Shown here piece by piece: positions 1-7,770 of a stretch of 64,000 nucleotides of DNA. Below the pieces are notes generated by a model. The model saw nothing but the letters and a program-made list of their open reading frames with translations. It searched no databases and was not told the origin of the DNA. Source of the stretch: Shouchella patagoniensis (GTDB taxonomy: Bacteria; Bacillota; Bacilli; Bacillales; Bacillaceae_D); assembly GCF_002019705.1 (NCBI RefSeq), contig NZ_KV917377.1, positions 4,328,593 to 4,392,592 on the forward strand, given 5' to 3'. The position numbers and the translations under genes were made by a program. Every line of letters begins with the position of its first letter. The first letter of the stretch is position 1.

Positions 1-96
1 GATAATATTAATGTTATTTTTAACAATATGTATGAGCAATGTGAACTGCAACTGAAATCTATTGAAGCAATAATAAAGTTTATTAAGGGGTACTAA
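1..96 (+). CDS. C-terminal tail of a regulator, probably MerR family (partial)
   Basis: An open frame enters from the left edge and stops with TAA at 94-96, one base before the next start codon. The 31 visible residues end in ...LKSIEAIIKFIKGY. This is the amphipathic coiled-coil style seen at the C-terminus of MerR-family dimers, where the last helix ends in a F(I/L)K(G) pattern. The head with the DNA-binding helix lies outside the window. Its tight coupling to a multidrug-type MFS gene fits a drug-responsive MerR regulator next to its pump. The family call rests on a short tail and is tentative. Confidence 0.45.
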   Translation, partial: DNINVIFNNMYEQCELQLKSIEAIIKFIKGY

Positions 97-97
97 A

Positions 98-1255
98 ATG
101 AACCAAAAATACATCAAATCATCTGTTTTATTTGTAGTGATTTTGGCAATTTTTGCAGATATGCTTATGTATGGTTTAGTAGTACCTTTTCTACCAATTT
201 ATGCTGAATCACTAGGTGCCTCACAATCAGAAATAGGTTTATTATTTGCAAGTTATGCCATAGCATTATTTATTTCAACCCCGATTTTTGGAGCCTTAGC
301 AGATAGAGTGGGAAGAAAAAAACTTCTGGTAATAGGCCTCATCGCACTAGCCATAACTACGATAATATATGCTCTGTCGACAAGCTTCTGGATTCTTGTT
401 TTAGCACGCTTACTACAAGGGTTTGCTGCGGCAATACCATGGACAGCTGGATTAGCATTACTAGCAGAAGTCTTCACCAAAGAAGAGAGAGGAAAAGCTA
501 TGGGAATAGCGATGTCTGGCCAAGCAGGAGGGGTACTACTAGGACCACCAATTGGAGGATGGCTTTATGAATTTGGTGGATACTCATTTCCTTTTTTCAT
601 TGCTACAGGGATCGCTCTTCTTGCAGCTCTACTATGCTTAGTTGCACTTCGGAATGTCCCTGAAACGAGGTCAGAGAGTTTTATATCACCCTTTAAAATA
701 CTAAGAAATAAGAATGTTTTAATGGTTGCTGGGGTTGCTGTTGTTGGTGCATCTGTCTTTGCTAGTATAGAACCCACATTGCCAATTCACTTCAACGAAA
801 AATTAAATATTTCACCAGGTGCTATCGGGTTAATGTTCGTTGTGGTAACTCTTGGTTATGGTATAACTGCACCATTCATTGGGACTATCTCTACTAAAAT
901 TGGACATATCAAAACAATTAGGATTGGTATAGTAATGGCTGCCATTGTACTTCCACTAAATGCTTTGCCAAATATTATATGGGTGCAAGTTGTTACCCTT
1001 ATTCTATTGGGAATTACTCTTGGGATGGTTCTAACTCCAGCTCTCCCAAAGTTAGCAGATATTTCTCAAGAGGCAGGTGCTACTTCGCAAGGGCTTACTT
1101 ATGCTGTATATAATACAGCATATTCATTTGGTATGATGGCGGGGCCACTGGTTGCGGGTACTTTAACAGATAGATTAGGACTATTAACGGCATATTCAGC
1201 AATGGGGGTTTTATTTATTTTATACTTATCTCCTCTATCTAAATTTAAATCTTAA
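98..1255 (+). CDS. MFS multidrug-type exporter (DHA1 group)
   Basis: A 385-residue hydrophobic protein with the pattern of about 12 membrane segments. The MFS motif A, GALADRVGRKK, sits at residues 65-75 between helices 2 and 3. A motif-C-like stretch (GQAGG...GPPIGG, about 141-153) marks a drug:H+ antiporter. An AAGGGG ribosome binding site lies 7 bases before ATG 98. The preceding regulator-like frame ends one base upstream, so the two are coupled. The stop is 26 bases before the preferred start of an ISL3 transposase on the same strand. Likely role: proton-driven export of small toxic compounds at the cell membrane; the substrate cannot be read from sequence. The C-terminal helix looks rather short, so the insertion event may have trimmed the end. 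Confidence 0.85.
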   Translation: MNQKYIKSSVLFVVILAIFADMLMYGLVVPFLPIYAESLGASQSEIGLLFASYAIALFISTPIFGALADRVGRKKLLVIGLIALAITTIIYALSTSFWILVLARLLQGFAAAIPWTAGLALLAEVFTKEERGKAMGIAMSGQAGGVLLGPPIGGWLYEFGGYSFPFFIATGIALLAALLCLVALRNVPETRSESFISPFKILRNKNVLMVAGVAVVGASVFASIEPTLPIHFNEKLNISPGAIGLMFVVVTLGYGITAPFIGTISTKIGHIKTIRIGIVMAAIVLPLNALPNIIWVQVVTLILLGITLGMVLTPALPKLADISQEAGATSQGLTYAVYNTAYSFGMMAGPLVAGTLTDRLGLLTAYSAMGVLFILYLSPLSKFKS

Positions 1256-1281
1256 TAATGTCTTCACCGAGAGGAATAAAA

Positions 1282-2610
1282 ATGAAGGATTCTTTATTGG
1301 GTTTATCTGAATTTAAAATACTAGAAGGTATTCAAGAAAATGAAAATGATATCCTTATTAGGATTGAAACGAATTCTAACCCTTTTTATTGTCCTCATTG
1401 TGGTCGTCCAGCTAAGTTTTACAGACATGGAAACAGAAAACAAGTTATTTTAGATTTGCCTATTCGTTTTAAGCGGGTGGGCTTACAACTAAATCGGAGA
1501 AGGTATAAGTGCCGTGAATGTGGTTCCACCTTTTGGGAACGTCTTAGATCAGTTGAAGAAAAGCGAAGTATGACTAAAAGGCTGTTAAAATCCATTGAAG
1601 AACGATCTATGTCCAAAACTTTTGTAGAAGTAGCTGAAAGCGTTGGTGTAGATGAGAAAACCATTAGGAACATCTTCAAAGACTATGCGTCATTGAAAGA
1701 ACGAGAATATCACTTTGAGACACCTAAATGGCTTGGGATAGATGAAATATACATTATCCGAAAACCTCGACTTATACTTTCTAATGTTGAGCGTAGAACC
1801 ATATTCGATATTAAGCCTAACCGTAATAAAGAAACGGTTATTCAACGACTTACAGAAATCGGAAATAGACATTGCATTGAATACGTCACAATGGACATGT
1901 GGAAGCCATATAAAGACGCAGTTAATATTGTCCTTCCACATGCTAAAGTTGTCATAGATAAGTTTCATGTGGTCAGAATGGCAAATCAAGCCTTAGGTAG
2001 TGTCAGGAAGTCTCTTAAAGCCAATATGAGTGCCAAGAAAAGGCGTACCCTTTTGCGTGAGAGGTTTATCCTTCTTAAACGGAAACATGACTTAAACGAG
2101 CGTGATTCATTCCTTTTAGAAACATGGTTAGGTAATCTACCTGATCTGAAAGAAGCCTATGAACTCAAAGAACAGTTCTACTGGATATGGGATGCACCGG
2201 ACTCATACGAAGCTAGAGATCGTTATAGATATTGGAGACAACTTTGTGTATCTAGTAACTGTAAAGACGCTTATAAGGACCTTATAAAAGCTGTAGACAA
2301 CTGGCAAGATGAAATATTTAATTACTTCGATAAAAGGCTAACAAATGCTTATACAGAATCCATTAACAGCATAATTAGGCAAGTAGAACGAATGGGTAGA
2401 GGTTACTCATTTGATGCTTTACGAGCCAAAATACTGTTTAATGAAAATCTTCATAAGAAACGTAAGCCACTATTTAATTCGAGTACTTTCAACAAGGCAA
2501 TGCTATGTGATACCTTCAATTGGCATGATGTGACAGACCACAATATAGCAGGCAACTATGGTGTGGATTTTTCCACACTTATTAAGGAATTGGAGAAGGG
2601 TGACTTATAA
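1282..2610 (+). mobile_element. ISL3-family transposase
   Basis: A 442-residue DDE transposase. An N-terminal zinc ribbon is visible (CPHC at 37-40 and CREC at 77-80), then a helix-turn-helix region, then the catalytic core with D154 (GIDEIY), D205 (MDMWKPY) and E359 (NAYTESIN). These are ISL3 hallmarks. The frame could open at 1258, but GAGAGG at 1269-1274 is placed for ATG 1282. Length is normal for the family and the frame is intact. I could not find terminal inverted repeats close to either end. The stop codon (2608-2610) abuts the convergent stop of the next gene at 2605-2607, so any right end must lie inside or beyond that coding region. See the finding on a possible passenger-gene element. 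Confidence 0.9.
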
Positions 2611-3855
2611 CCCCTTTTCCACCATAAAATCCGAATACCCGTTTTTTAATACACGCATTGATTCGCGAACGTTGACACGTTTAAACGAAGCCATAAAAAT
2701 GAATGCGAAGAAGACATACGTAAGACCAATAAGAAAAGCACTTTGTAGAGGAGACAACCACTCTGTTAAAAAACCCGCTCCAATCATCGCTAGACCCATT
2801 GAGCTATTTTGAAACATGGACAACGTACCGAATAAAAAACCGCGTTTTGAAGCAGGGAGTATTTTCATTAGAACCGTATCAAAACAGATGTTACTAATCC
2901 CGCCTACAAACGTAATCGCCACTGCAAGTAGTAATGCTTGGGCAAAAAAGAAGGATTGACTGAGTAGAAGATGACCAATTCCTTCGAACAAAATCATCCA
3001 CACACCAATCGCGATGTATCTGCCTTGAATCCATTTAGCCATTGTTGAGCTTAAAACGAATCCAAGACCTAGAGCCGCGTAAATAAATCCAACTCCAAGG
3101 TCCCCTTTGTTAAAAACATCTAAAGCAATTAAATTAAAGATGACGTTATCCACACCATTGGCCAGTGGCATGAGCAGCATGATCATTAAGAAAACGCGTA
3201 ACAATGCCACTTTGATAAGTAGATAACCGCTTTCTTTTAAAGATGACTCGACAACTTCGCTTCCGTTAACTGGGCTTAATTCCTTTTTTGTCAGGCGCCA
3301 AATCAAGGTTGCTGCTAAAAGAAGAAAGAGTGCGTGAAAGAAAAACAGTAGGCTTGTATCAAAGAGGTAGGCAAGAACACCTCCAAGTAAAGAGCCGAAA
3401 ACAAGTGTTAGACCAACAACGTTTTGCTCCAAGCCATTTATAGCAAGAAGATGCTTCTTTTGAACAATATCAGGAATTGCCGCAAAACGAACAGGTTTGT
3501 AGACTGCTTCGCCACTTGCAATGACAAATGTACTGACATAAAGCAACCATAATTGTTCAATAGATACGGCCCATAGGGGAAGAAAGGCAAAAGGAGTTCG
3601 GAGAGCATCTGTCCAAAACAATAGCTTCGCCTTGTGAAACCGGTCGGCTAAATACCCACTTAGCGGAGCAAAGACAATTGGGGGCAGGACACGTAAGGCC
3701 ATTAAAATACCTAATGCCATTCCAGACTCCGTTAAAAGATACAAAAGGGCGAAAGAGCCAACTTGCGCGAAGCGACTGCCAACCCCGTTTACAATAGAAC
3801 TCCAAAATAGTATCTGATACTTCGGTTCACTCGATAACAAATGATACCCTTGCAT
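2605..3855 (-). CDS. MFS transporter (EntS/MFS_3-like)
   Basis: A 416-residue, 12-helix transporter of the MFS_3 (EntS-like) group. Motif A appears as GYLADRFHKAK after helix 2, and N-terminal segments read NGVGSRFAQVGSFALLYLL. ATG 3855 has an AGGTTCC-region Shine-Dalgarno (GGAGG on the coding strand at about 3862-3866). It lies downstream of an arsR-type gene on the same strand (54-base gap), and an 18-base palindrome (3872-3889) sits in that gap, so it has its own regulated promoter. Members export drugs or siderophores; which applies is unknown. The last residues (MVEKGL) run into the end of the ISL3 transposase, so the C-terminus may not be native. Confidence 0.85.
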   Translation of the reverse strand: MQGYHLLSSEPKYQILFWSSIVNGVGSRFAQVGSFALLYLLTESGMALGILMALRVLPPIVFAPLSGYLADRFHKAKLLFWTDALRTPFAFLPLWAVSIEQLWLLYVSTFVIASGEAVYKPVRFAAIPDIVQKKHLLAINGLEQNVVGLTLVFGSLLGGVLAYLFDTSLLFFFHALFLLLAATLIWRLTKKELSPVNGSEVVESSLKESGYLLIKVALLRVFLMIMLLMPLANGVDNVIFNLIALDVFNKGDLGVGFIYAALGLGFVLSSTMAKWIQGRYIAIGVWMILFEGIGHLLLSQSFFFAQALLLAVAITFVGGISNICFDTVLMKILPASKRGFLFGTLSMFQNSSMGLAMIGAGFLTEWLSPLQSAFLIGLTYVFFAFIFMASFKRVNVRESMRVLKNGYSDFMVEKGL

Positions 3856-3871
3856 AAGGAACCTCCAAGAG

Positions 3872-3889
3872 ATTAGATATATATCTAAT
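3872..3889. promoter_or_regulatory. 18-bp perfect palindrome, probable ArsR-DUF2087 operator for the MFS gene
   Basis: ATTAGATATATATCTAAT reads the same on both strands and lies 17-34 bases upstream of the MFS start. The half-site ATTAGAT/ATCTAAT recurs upstream of the neighbouring arsR-type gene (4515-4526). A shared palindrome at both promoters is what an autoregulating ArsR dimer that also controls the pump would leave. Confidence 0.6.
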
Positions 3890-3909
3890 TAGTATTGTTA
3901 AAAAAGGAC

Positions 3910-4485
3910 CTAACGTACAGGCCACATTTCTTTTGGGTTTAGTTCATAGACTCCATCCTGTCGATACATAAAATGAGACATGACAAATTCACGTCGAATG
4001 GAAGCGAAGTCTTCATGATAGCGTAAAATATGTTCGTTTACTTCTTTTTCTGTATACTGTTTTCCATGCGATAACTCACGCAACATATACGCTAAGAGGA
4101 TTAATCTCTTTTTTCGTTGCGCTGGAAGCTGTTTAAGCTTTCCATTGTTGTCAATGAAACTTCGAATGATTTTTGCTGAATCTTCCGCCGTTAAATCAAA
4201 GTGCTCAACCATTTGATCGCCACTGATTTTGTTAATCGCAACTGACATGCGTTCCAGTTTACGTTCATCTAAGTAAAAGTAAATGGTATTCTTATCACGT
4301 CGTTGATAAACAATATCAATTTCTTTTAGTTTCCCAATGTGATGTGAGATGGTTGGGGGCTTTAACCCAAGTTTTTCTGCAATGGCTTGACCGTGATGAG
4401 GTCCTAACTTTAACAAGCTTATAATACGAATTCTTGTTGTATCACCAAGTGTTTTATGAAAGTTAACGATGCGATTTAGTTGCAT
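3910..4485 (-). CDS. ArsR-family HTH regulator with C-terminal DUF2087
   Basis: A 191-residue two-domain protein. Residues 5-80 form an ArsR-type winged helix (KTLGDTTRIRIISLLK, then LKPPTISHHIGKLKE as recognition helix). Residues about 118-185 (LPAQRKKRLILLAYML ... YTEKEVNEHI ... DFASIRREFVMSHFM ... GVYELNPKE) match the DUF2087 pattern. No metal-binding cysteine pair is visible, so it is not a classical metal sensor. ATG 4485 follows GGAGG. It probably represses itself and the downstream MFS gene through the shared ATTAGAT palindromes. The inducer is unknown. Confidence 0.85.
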   Translation of the reverse strand: MQLNRIVNFHKTLGDTTRIRIISLLKLGPHHGQAIAEKLGLKPPTISHHIGKLKEIDIVYQRRDKNTIYFYLDERKLERMSVAINKISGDQMVEHFDLTAEDSAKIIRSFIDNNGKLKQLPAQRKKRLILLAYMLRELSHGKQYTEKEVNEHILRYHEDFASIRREFVMSHFMYRQDGVYELNPKEMWPVR

Positions 4486-4514
4486 GACGATTCCTCCAAT
4501 CTAATTCGATTATA

Positions 4515-4526
4515 ATCTAATTAGAT
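4515..4526. promoter_or_regulatory. 12-bp palindrome upstream of the arsR-type gene
   Basis: ATCTAATTAGAT is a perfect palindrome about 30 bases upstream of the regulator start. It carries the same half-sites as the 18-bp palindrome in front of the MFS gene. A further partial half-site (TCTAATTCGAT) lies at 4499-4510. Probable autoregulatory operator. Confidence 0.55.
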
Positions 4527-4706
4527 ACATATGGAAACTGTTTGTGTATAAAATGTAGCTGGATAAAACAAAAAAGTATTTTGAATGCACTCTGTAAAGC
4601 GTTATAAGGAAAACGAAATGCGTGTAGTAAACGGTATTCTATTCAGAAAAGTGTGTAGGTTATAGCGATATATGGATTATTTTAAAAGATCTAATAAACG
4701 AAAACG

Positions 4707-4731
4707 CAGGGATTCGTTTCCCTGTTTTTTT
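4707..4731 (+). terminator. Terminator-like hairpin upstream of a small membrane protein gene
   Basis: CAGGGA (4707-4712) pairs with TCCCTG (4719-4724) and is followed by seven T. No plus-strand gene ends here, and it sits only about 15 bases before the ribosome binding site of the gene at 4760. It may be an attenuator rather than a gene-end terminator. Confidence 0.55.
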
Positions 4732-4759
4732 CCTGTATACATAACGAGGAGTGAAAATT

Positions 4760-4999
4760 ATGGGGAAATTGATTGCTGGGTCAACGATGCTTTTGTTAAG
4801 CATGATGGTTTACTTGGGTATAACGATTACGGCAGCCACGATACTTGCAAATTTGGGCAGTGGTCTTAATCCTGAAAGTGTTTTACGTGAGACGTGGAAC
4901 TATTTTACTGCTCATTATATTGCAGCTATCATCGTATTTATCATCGGTCTCATTATCTTTATTTGGGGTTTCATTGACGATTTTCGTTCAAAAGATTAA
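4760..4999 (+). CDS. Small two-helix membrane protein, unknown
   Basis: A 79-residue protein with two hydrophobic segments (about residues 5-27 and 50-72) joined by a short polar loop, ending in DDFRSKD. The frame can open at GTG 4751, but GAGGAG at 4746-4751 serves ATG 4760. I do not recognise the family. It stands alone between a terminator-like hairpin upstream and a GAGAGCC hairpin downstream (5029-5054). Confidence 0.6.
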   Translation: MGKLIAGSTMLLLSMMVYLGITITAATILANLGSGLNPESVLRETWNYFTAHYIAAIIVFIIGLIIFIWGFIDDFRSKD

Positions 5000-5113
5000 T
5001 AGTCTATAACTGTATAAAACGAATGAATAGAGAGCCGAATTAAAATGGCTCTCTTCGAGATTTACAACCACCAAATCATTCATTTTTGTACGTTGGTGTA
5101 TGATTGAATCCAT

Positions 5114-5896
5114 TTACAGGAAATGAACGTTTTTTACAAATTCATTTGCAGTCAGCCCGTAGACTTGTTTGAACTGCCTGTTTAAATGGGTTAAGTCAAC
5201 AAAATGATACTCATTGACAGCTAGATAGATATCTCGCTCTTTCTCTATTAATTGTTTAGCCCCTTCAATTTTACTATTGAGGTAGTATTGGTAAGGGGTT
5301 ATGTTCGTGTGAGCTTTAAAAAATCGTATAAATTGGAATTTGGACATACCAAATTCGGTGCAAACGTCATCGATCTTAAACGTCTCTTTCGAATGAGAGC
5401 GGAGTACCTCTTTTATTTTGCTAATAAGACGATCTTGTTTAATCTGATAGGAACATGTAGTTGGATGAAACAAGCTATCTGCGAGTTCAATCAGCCGCTC
5501 GCTGCAAATCGCTTCATCCTCTTGATGTAAAATAGCTTTCGCCAAATGAAGCGTGCGGAACTGAATCTTTTTGTCGTAAACAATCGGATCAGAGAAACAA
5601 ACGATTTCTTTTTGTCCAATGCTTTCAAGAAGCAATTGTGGTTCAATATAGAGCATGACATAATCAAGGCCTCTGTCGTCATGGGCCATTCCATCATGCG
5701 TTTGTTCTGGATTAAAGAGCATTACGCCATTTTGGTGAGACAATTGCAGGTGGCCATCTAGGTGATAATGCTGAATGCCACGCATCGTGACGCCAATCGC
5801 GTATTCACTGTGAGCGTGTTTTTTATAAGTGAAATCAGTCATTTTTGCTGATAGAGCTGTGACCCCTGCACTCGTTTTATAGTTAAACTGATTCAT
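5114..5896 (-). CDS. AraC-family transcriptional regulator
   Basis: A 260-residue regulator. The N-terminal half is a cupin-like ligand-binding domain (HAHSEYAIGV at about 27-36, then MLFNPEQTHDG). The C-terminal 100 residues carry two helix-turn-helix units: KIDDVCTEFGMSKFQFIRFFKAHTNI and YHFVDLTHLNRQFKQVYGL, with the typical PYQYYLNSKIEGAKQLI linker helix. This layout is typical of AraC regulators that sit beside LysE-type exporters. It starts 23 bases after the (broken) LysE gene on the same strand, so the two form an operon. It probably senses an amino acid or similar small molecule. Confidence 0.85.
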   Translation of the reverse strand: MNQFNYKTSAGVTALSAKMTDFTYKKHAHSEYAIGVTMRGIQHYHLDGHLQLSHQNGVMLFNPEQTHDGMAHDDRGLDYVMLYIEPQLLLESIGQKEIVCFSDPIVYDKKIQFRTLHLAKAILHQEDEAICSERLIELADSLFHPTTCSYQIKQDRLISKIKEVLRSHSKETFKIDDVCTEFGMSKFQFIRFFKAHTNITPYQYYLNSKIEGAKQLIEKERDIYLAVNEYHFVDLTHLNRQFKQVYGLTANEFVKNVHFL

Positions 5897-5919
5897 GGTA
5901 GTGTTCCCCTTCCTGTATG

Positions 5920-6497
5920 CTAAACCCAGATCATAATGGCTGCATAAACTAAAAACAGAGCCATAATGAGGTTTGTCGTCTTCTGATACGTTCGAAATAA
6001 CTTCTTAAACATGGCACCAAATCCAACCCATAAAAGAAATGCAAGAAAACCGATAAAGGTAATACCCACAACGCTAAGCGAAACTGTCGGTAGATCCACA
6101 TAATAAGGCAATATAAAGCTAGGTATTACGGTCATCGTAAATAAAACAACTTTAGGATTTAAGAACTGCATTAGAAAACCAGACAAAAAGGAAGCCTGTT
6201 TTGTTGATGTTTGTTTTTTGGACAAATCCATTTTGTAAACTTGATAAGCAAGATAGAGCATGTACAGACTGCCAAAAGTTGCATAAAAAACAGGATTTTT
6301 GGTAAAGCATGCATAAAGAGTGTGTTGAAGATAGCGGAAGCTGCAAGTAATAAGCCAAACGCAATCGTCGCTCCATACGTGTAGCGCAAAGCCTGATTGA
6401 CTCCGTTGTTTTGTACAACGGATACGATGACAATGTTTGTTGGTCCTGGTGTAACTGTAACAATAAAACAATAAAGAATAAACGATAAAGTCGTCAT
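5920..6497 (-). pseudogene. LysE-family amino-acid exporter, frameshifted
   Basis: The start at 6497 has an AAAGGAG site 7 bases upstream and reads MTTLSFILYCFIVTVTPGPT, the LysE signature (TPGP near the N-terminus). The frame runs on to ...ILFFMQLL, then is lost. The other frame continues as GSLYMLYLAYQVYKMDL... to the natural C-terminus at 5920. The switch falls in CTTTTGGC at about 6270-6275. One added base there would rejoin MQLL and GSLYMLYLAY perfectly, as in the family. The gene therefore carries a 1-base deletion, or a sequencing error. When intact it would export amino acids or homoserine-like compounds. Confidence 0.8.
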
Positions 6498-6597
6498 TGT
6501 GGAGCTCCTTTGTGGGCGTTGACATGTATCTGTTATACATCCAAAAGAGAACAATGAATAGTACATTATTGCAGAATGCCTTTACTTGTGCTTTCAT

Positions 6598-6913
6598 CCA
6601 TACAGTGTGTGTGCAATGACAGTCAATGAATACGTAGCTTTTCGCGCATCATTGAGTGAAAAGGTATAGTTCATTAGTATGAATTATTCGTTTCAGAGCT
6701 GAATGAGTCGTTGTGTTTGCTTTTTTTCTGTATACTATTTAGGTAATAAGTAGATTGTTTTTACCATGGAATAATCATGATCTATAGGGGAATACGTTGA
6801 TTTCTTTGTTACTTTATACATAAGTTCGTTTGTTACTCGTACACAACTAATTCGTGGATGGGTTCATTTTTCTCATAACAGAATGACAAAAGTGATAGGA
6901 GGGAGGGGACTCT
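6598..6913. other. Intergenic region, no gene seen
   Basis: About 315 AT-rich bases between the divergent LysE and IclR genes. I find no open frame with a ribosome binding site and no clear hairpin. It must hold the two divergent promoters; the TATACT at about 6731-6736 is a possible -10 element, but no convincing -35 partner lies at standard distance. Confidence 0.4.
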
Positions 6914-7678
6914 ATGAGTACAGAAGACAAGCAGACACAACAGACATCTTTGGACAAGGCGATTGATATTTTGAGTTTACTTGGGCAAGAAGACAATAAA
7001 ACGATACGGGAATTGAGTGATGAGTTGAATTTAGCTAAATCAACGATTCATCGGGTTTTACAAATTCTCGAAAGAAGAGGACTGGTTAAAAAAAACCGCT
7101 ACTCTGAGAAGTACAAGCTTGGTTATAAAATCCTTGAATTTAGTTCTAGAATGAAGAACCAAGAGGAAATCAGGGAACTAGCAATTGAATATATGAAACA
7201 ATTAAGTACAATTACTGGTGATACTGTGCAACTCGCTACACTAACCCCAGAGCAGCGGGTGATTATCATTGAAACGGTTGAAGGGACCAATGATTTACGT
7301 GTGTTTGCCAGACCGGGACAAACATATCCCCTTACGTACGGGAACTTTGGCAAAGTGTTTTTATCTTCACTGAGCCTCACTGAAATCAAAAAGCAGCTCA
7401 AAGAACATCCATTAAAAGCGTATGGCTCCGGATCGATTTTAGATGAAGAGCGCTTTATAGCGGAAGTGGATGTGGTACGTCAAAATCAACTTGCAATTAG
7501 TTCCGATGATCCCATTGATGGTGCATTAACAATTGCTGTTCCTATCGTGAATTCCTATAATGAAATGATCGCTGCGATTTCAATTGCAGGGGTGAAAACG
7601 CACTATAAAATGAGTCATATTGAAGAATTAAAAGAGGCAATTAAAAACTTTGCAGATAAAATTATGAGTGAGATCTAG
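6914..7678 (+). CDS. IclR-family transcriptional regulator
   Basis: A 254-residue protein. Residues 12-75 are the IclR winged helix (LDKAIDILSLLGQEDNKTIRELSDELNLAKSTIHRVLQILERRGLVKK). The rest is the effector-binding domain (GDTVQLATLTPEQRVIIIETVEG ... LTYGNFGKVFLSSL ... ISSDDPIDGALTIAVPIVNS). Start ATG follows AGGAGGGAGGGG. It converges with the GltS-type symporter gene across a shared terminator, which suggests it controls uptake or catabolism of that substrate. The ligand is unknown. Confidence 0.9.
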   Translation: MSTEDKQTQQTSLDKAIDILSLLGQEDNKTIRELSDELNLAKSTIHRVLQILERRGLVKKNRYSEKYKLGYKILEFSSRMKNQEEIRELAIEYMKQLSTITGDTVQLATLTPEQRVIIIETVEGTNDLRVFARPGQTYPLTYGNFGKVFLSSLSLTEIKKQLKEHPLKAYGSGSILDEERFIAEVDVVRQNQLAISSDDPIDGALTIAVPIVNSYNEMIAAISIAGVKTHYKMSHIEELKEAIKNFADKIMSEI

Positions 7679-7740
7679 TAAGACGTAAGAAACGATTGGT
7701 CATCGGCATTGCTATTTGATTAGCGGCTTAGCATATAAAA

Positions 7741-7770
7741 AACGAGGTACCACAAGGCACCTCGTTTCTT
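7741..7770. terminator. Bidirectional terminator between iclR-type and gltS-type genes
   Basis: AACGAGGT (7741-7748) and ACCTCGTT (7759-7766) form a perfect 8-bp stem with a T-rich tail on the plus strand and an A-rich flank before it. It serves both converging genes. Confidence 0.75.
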
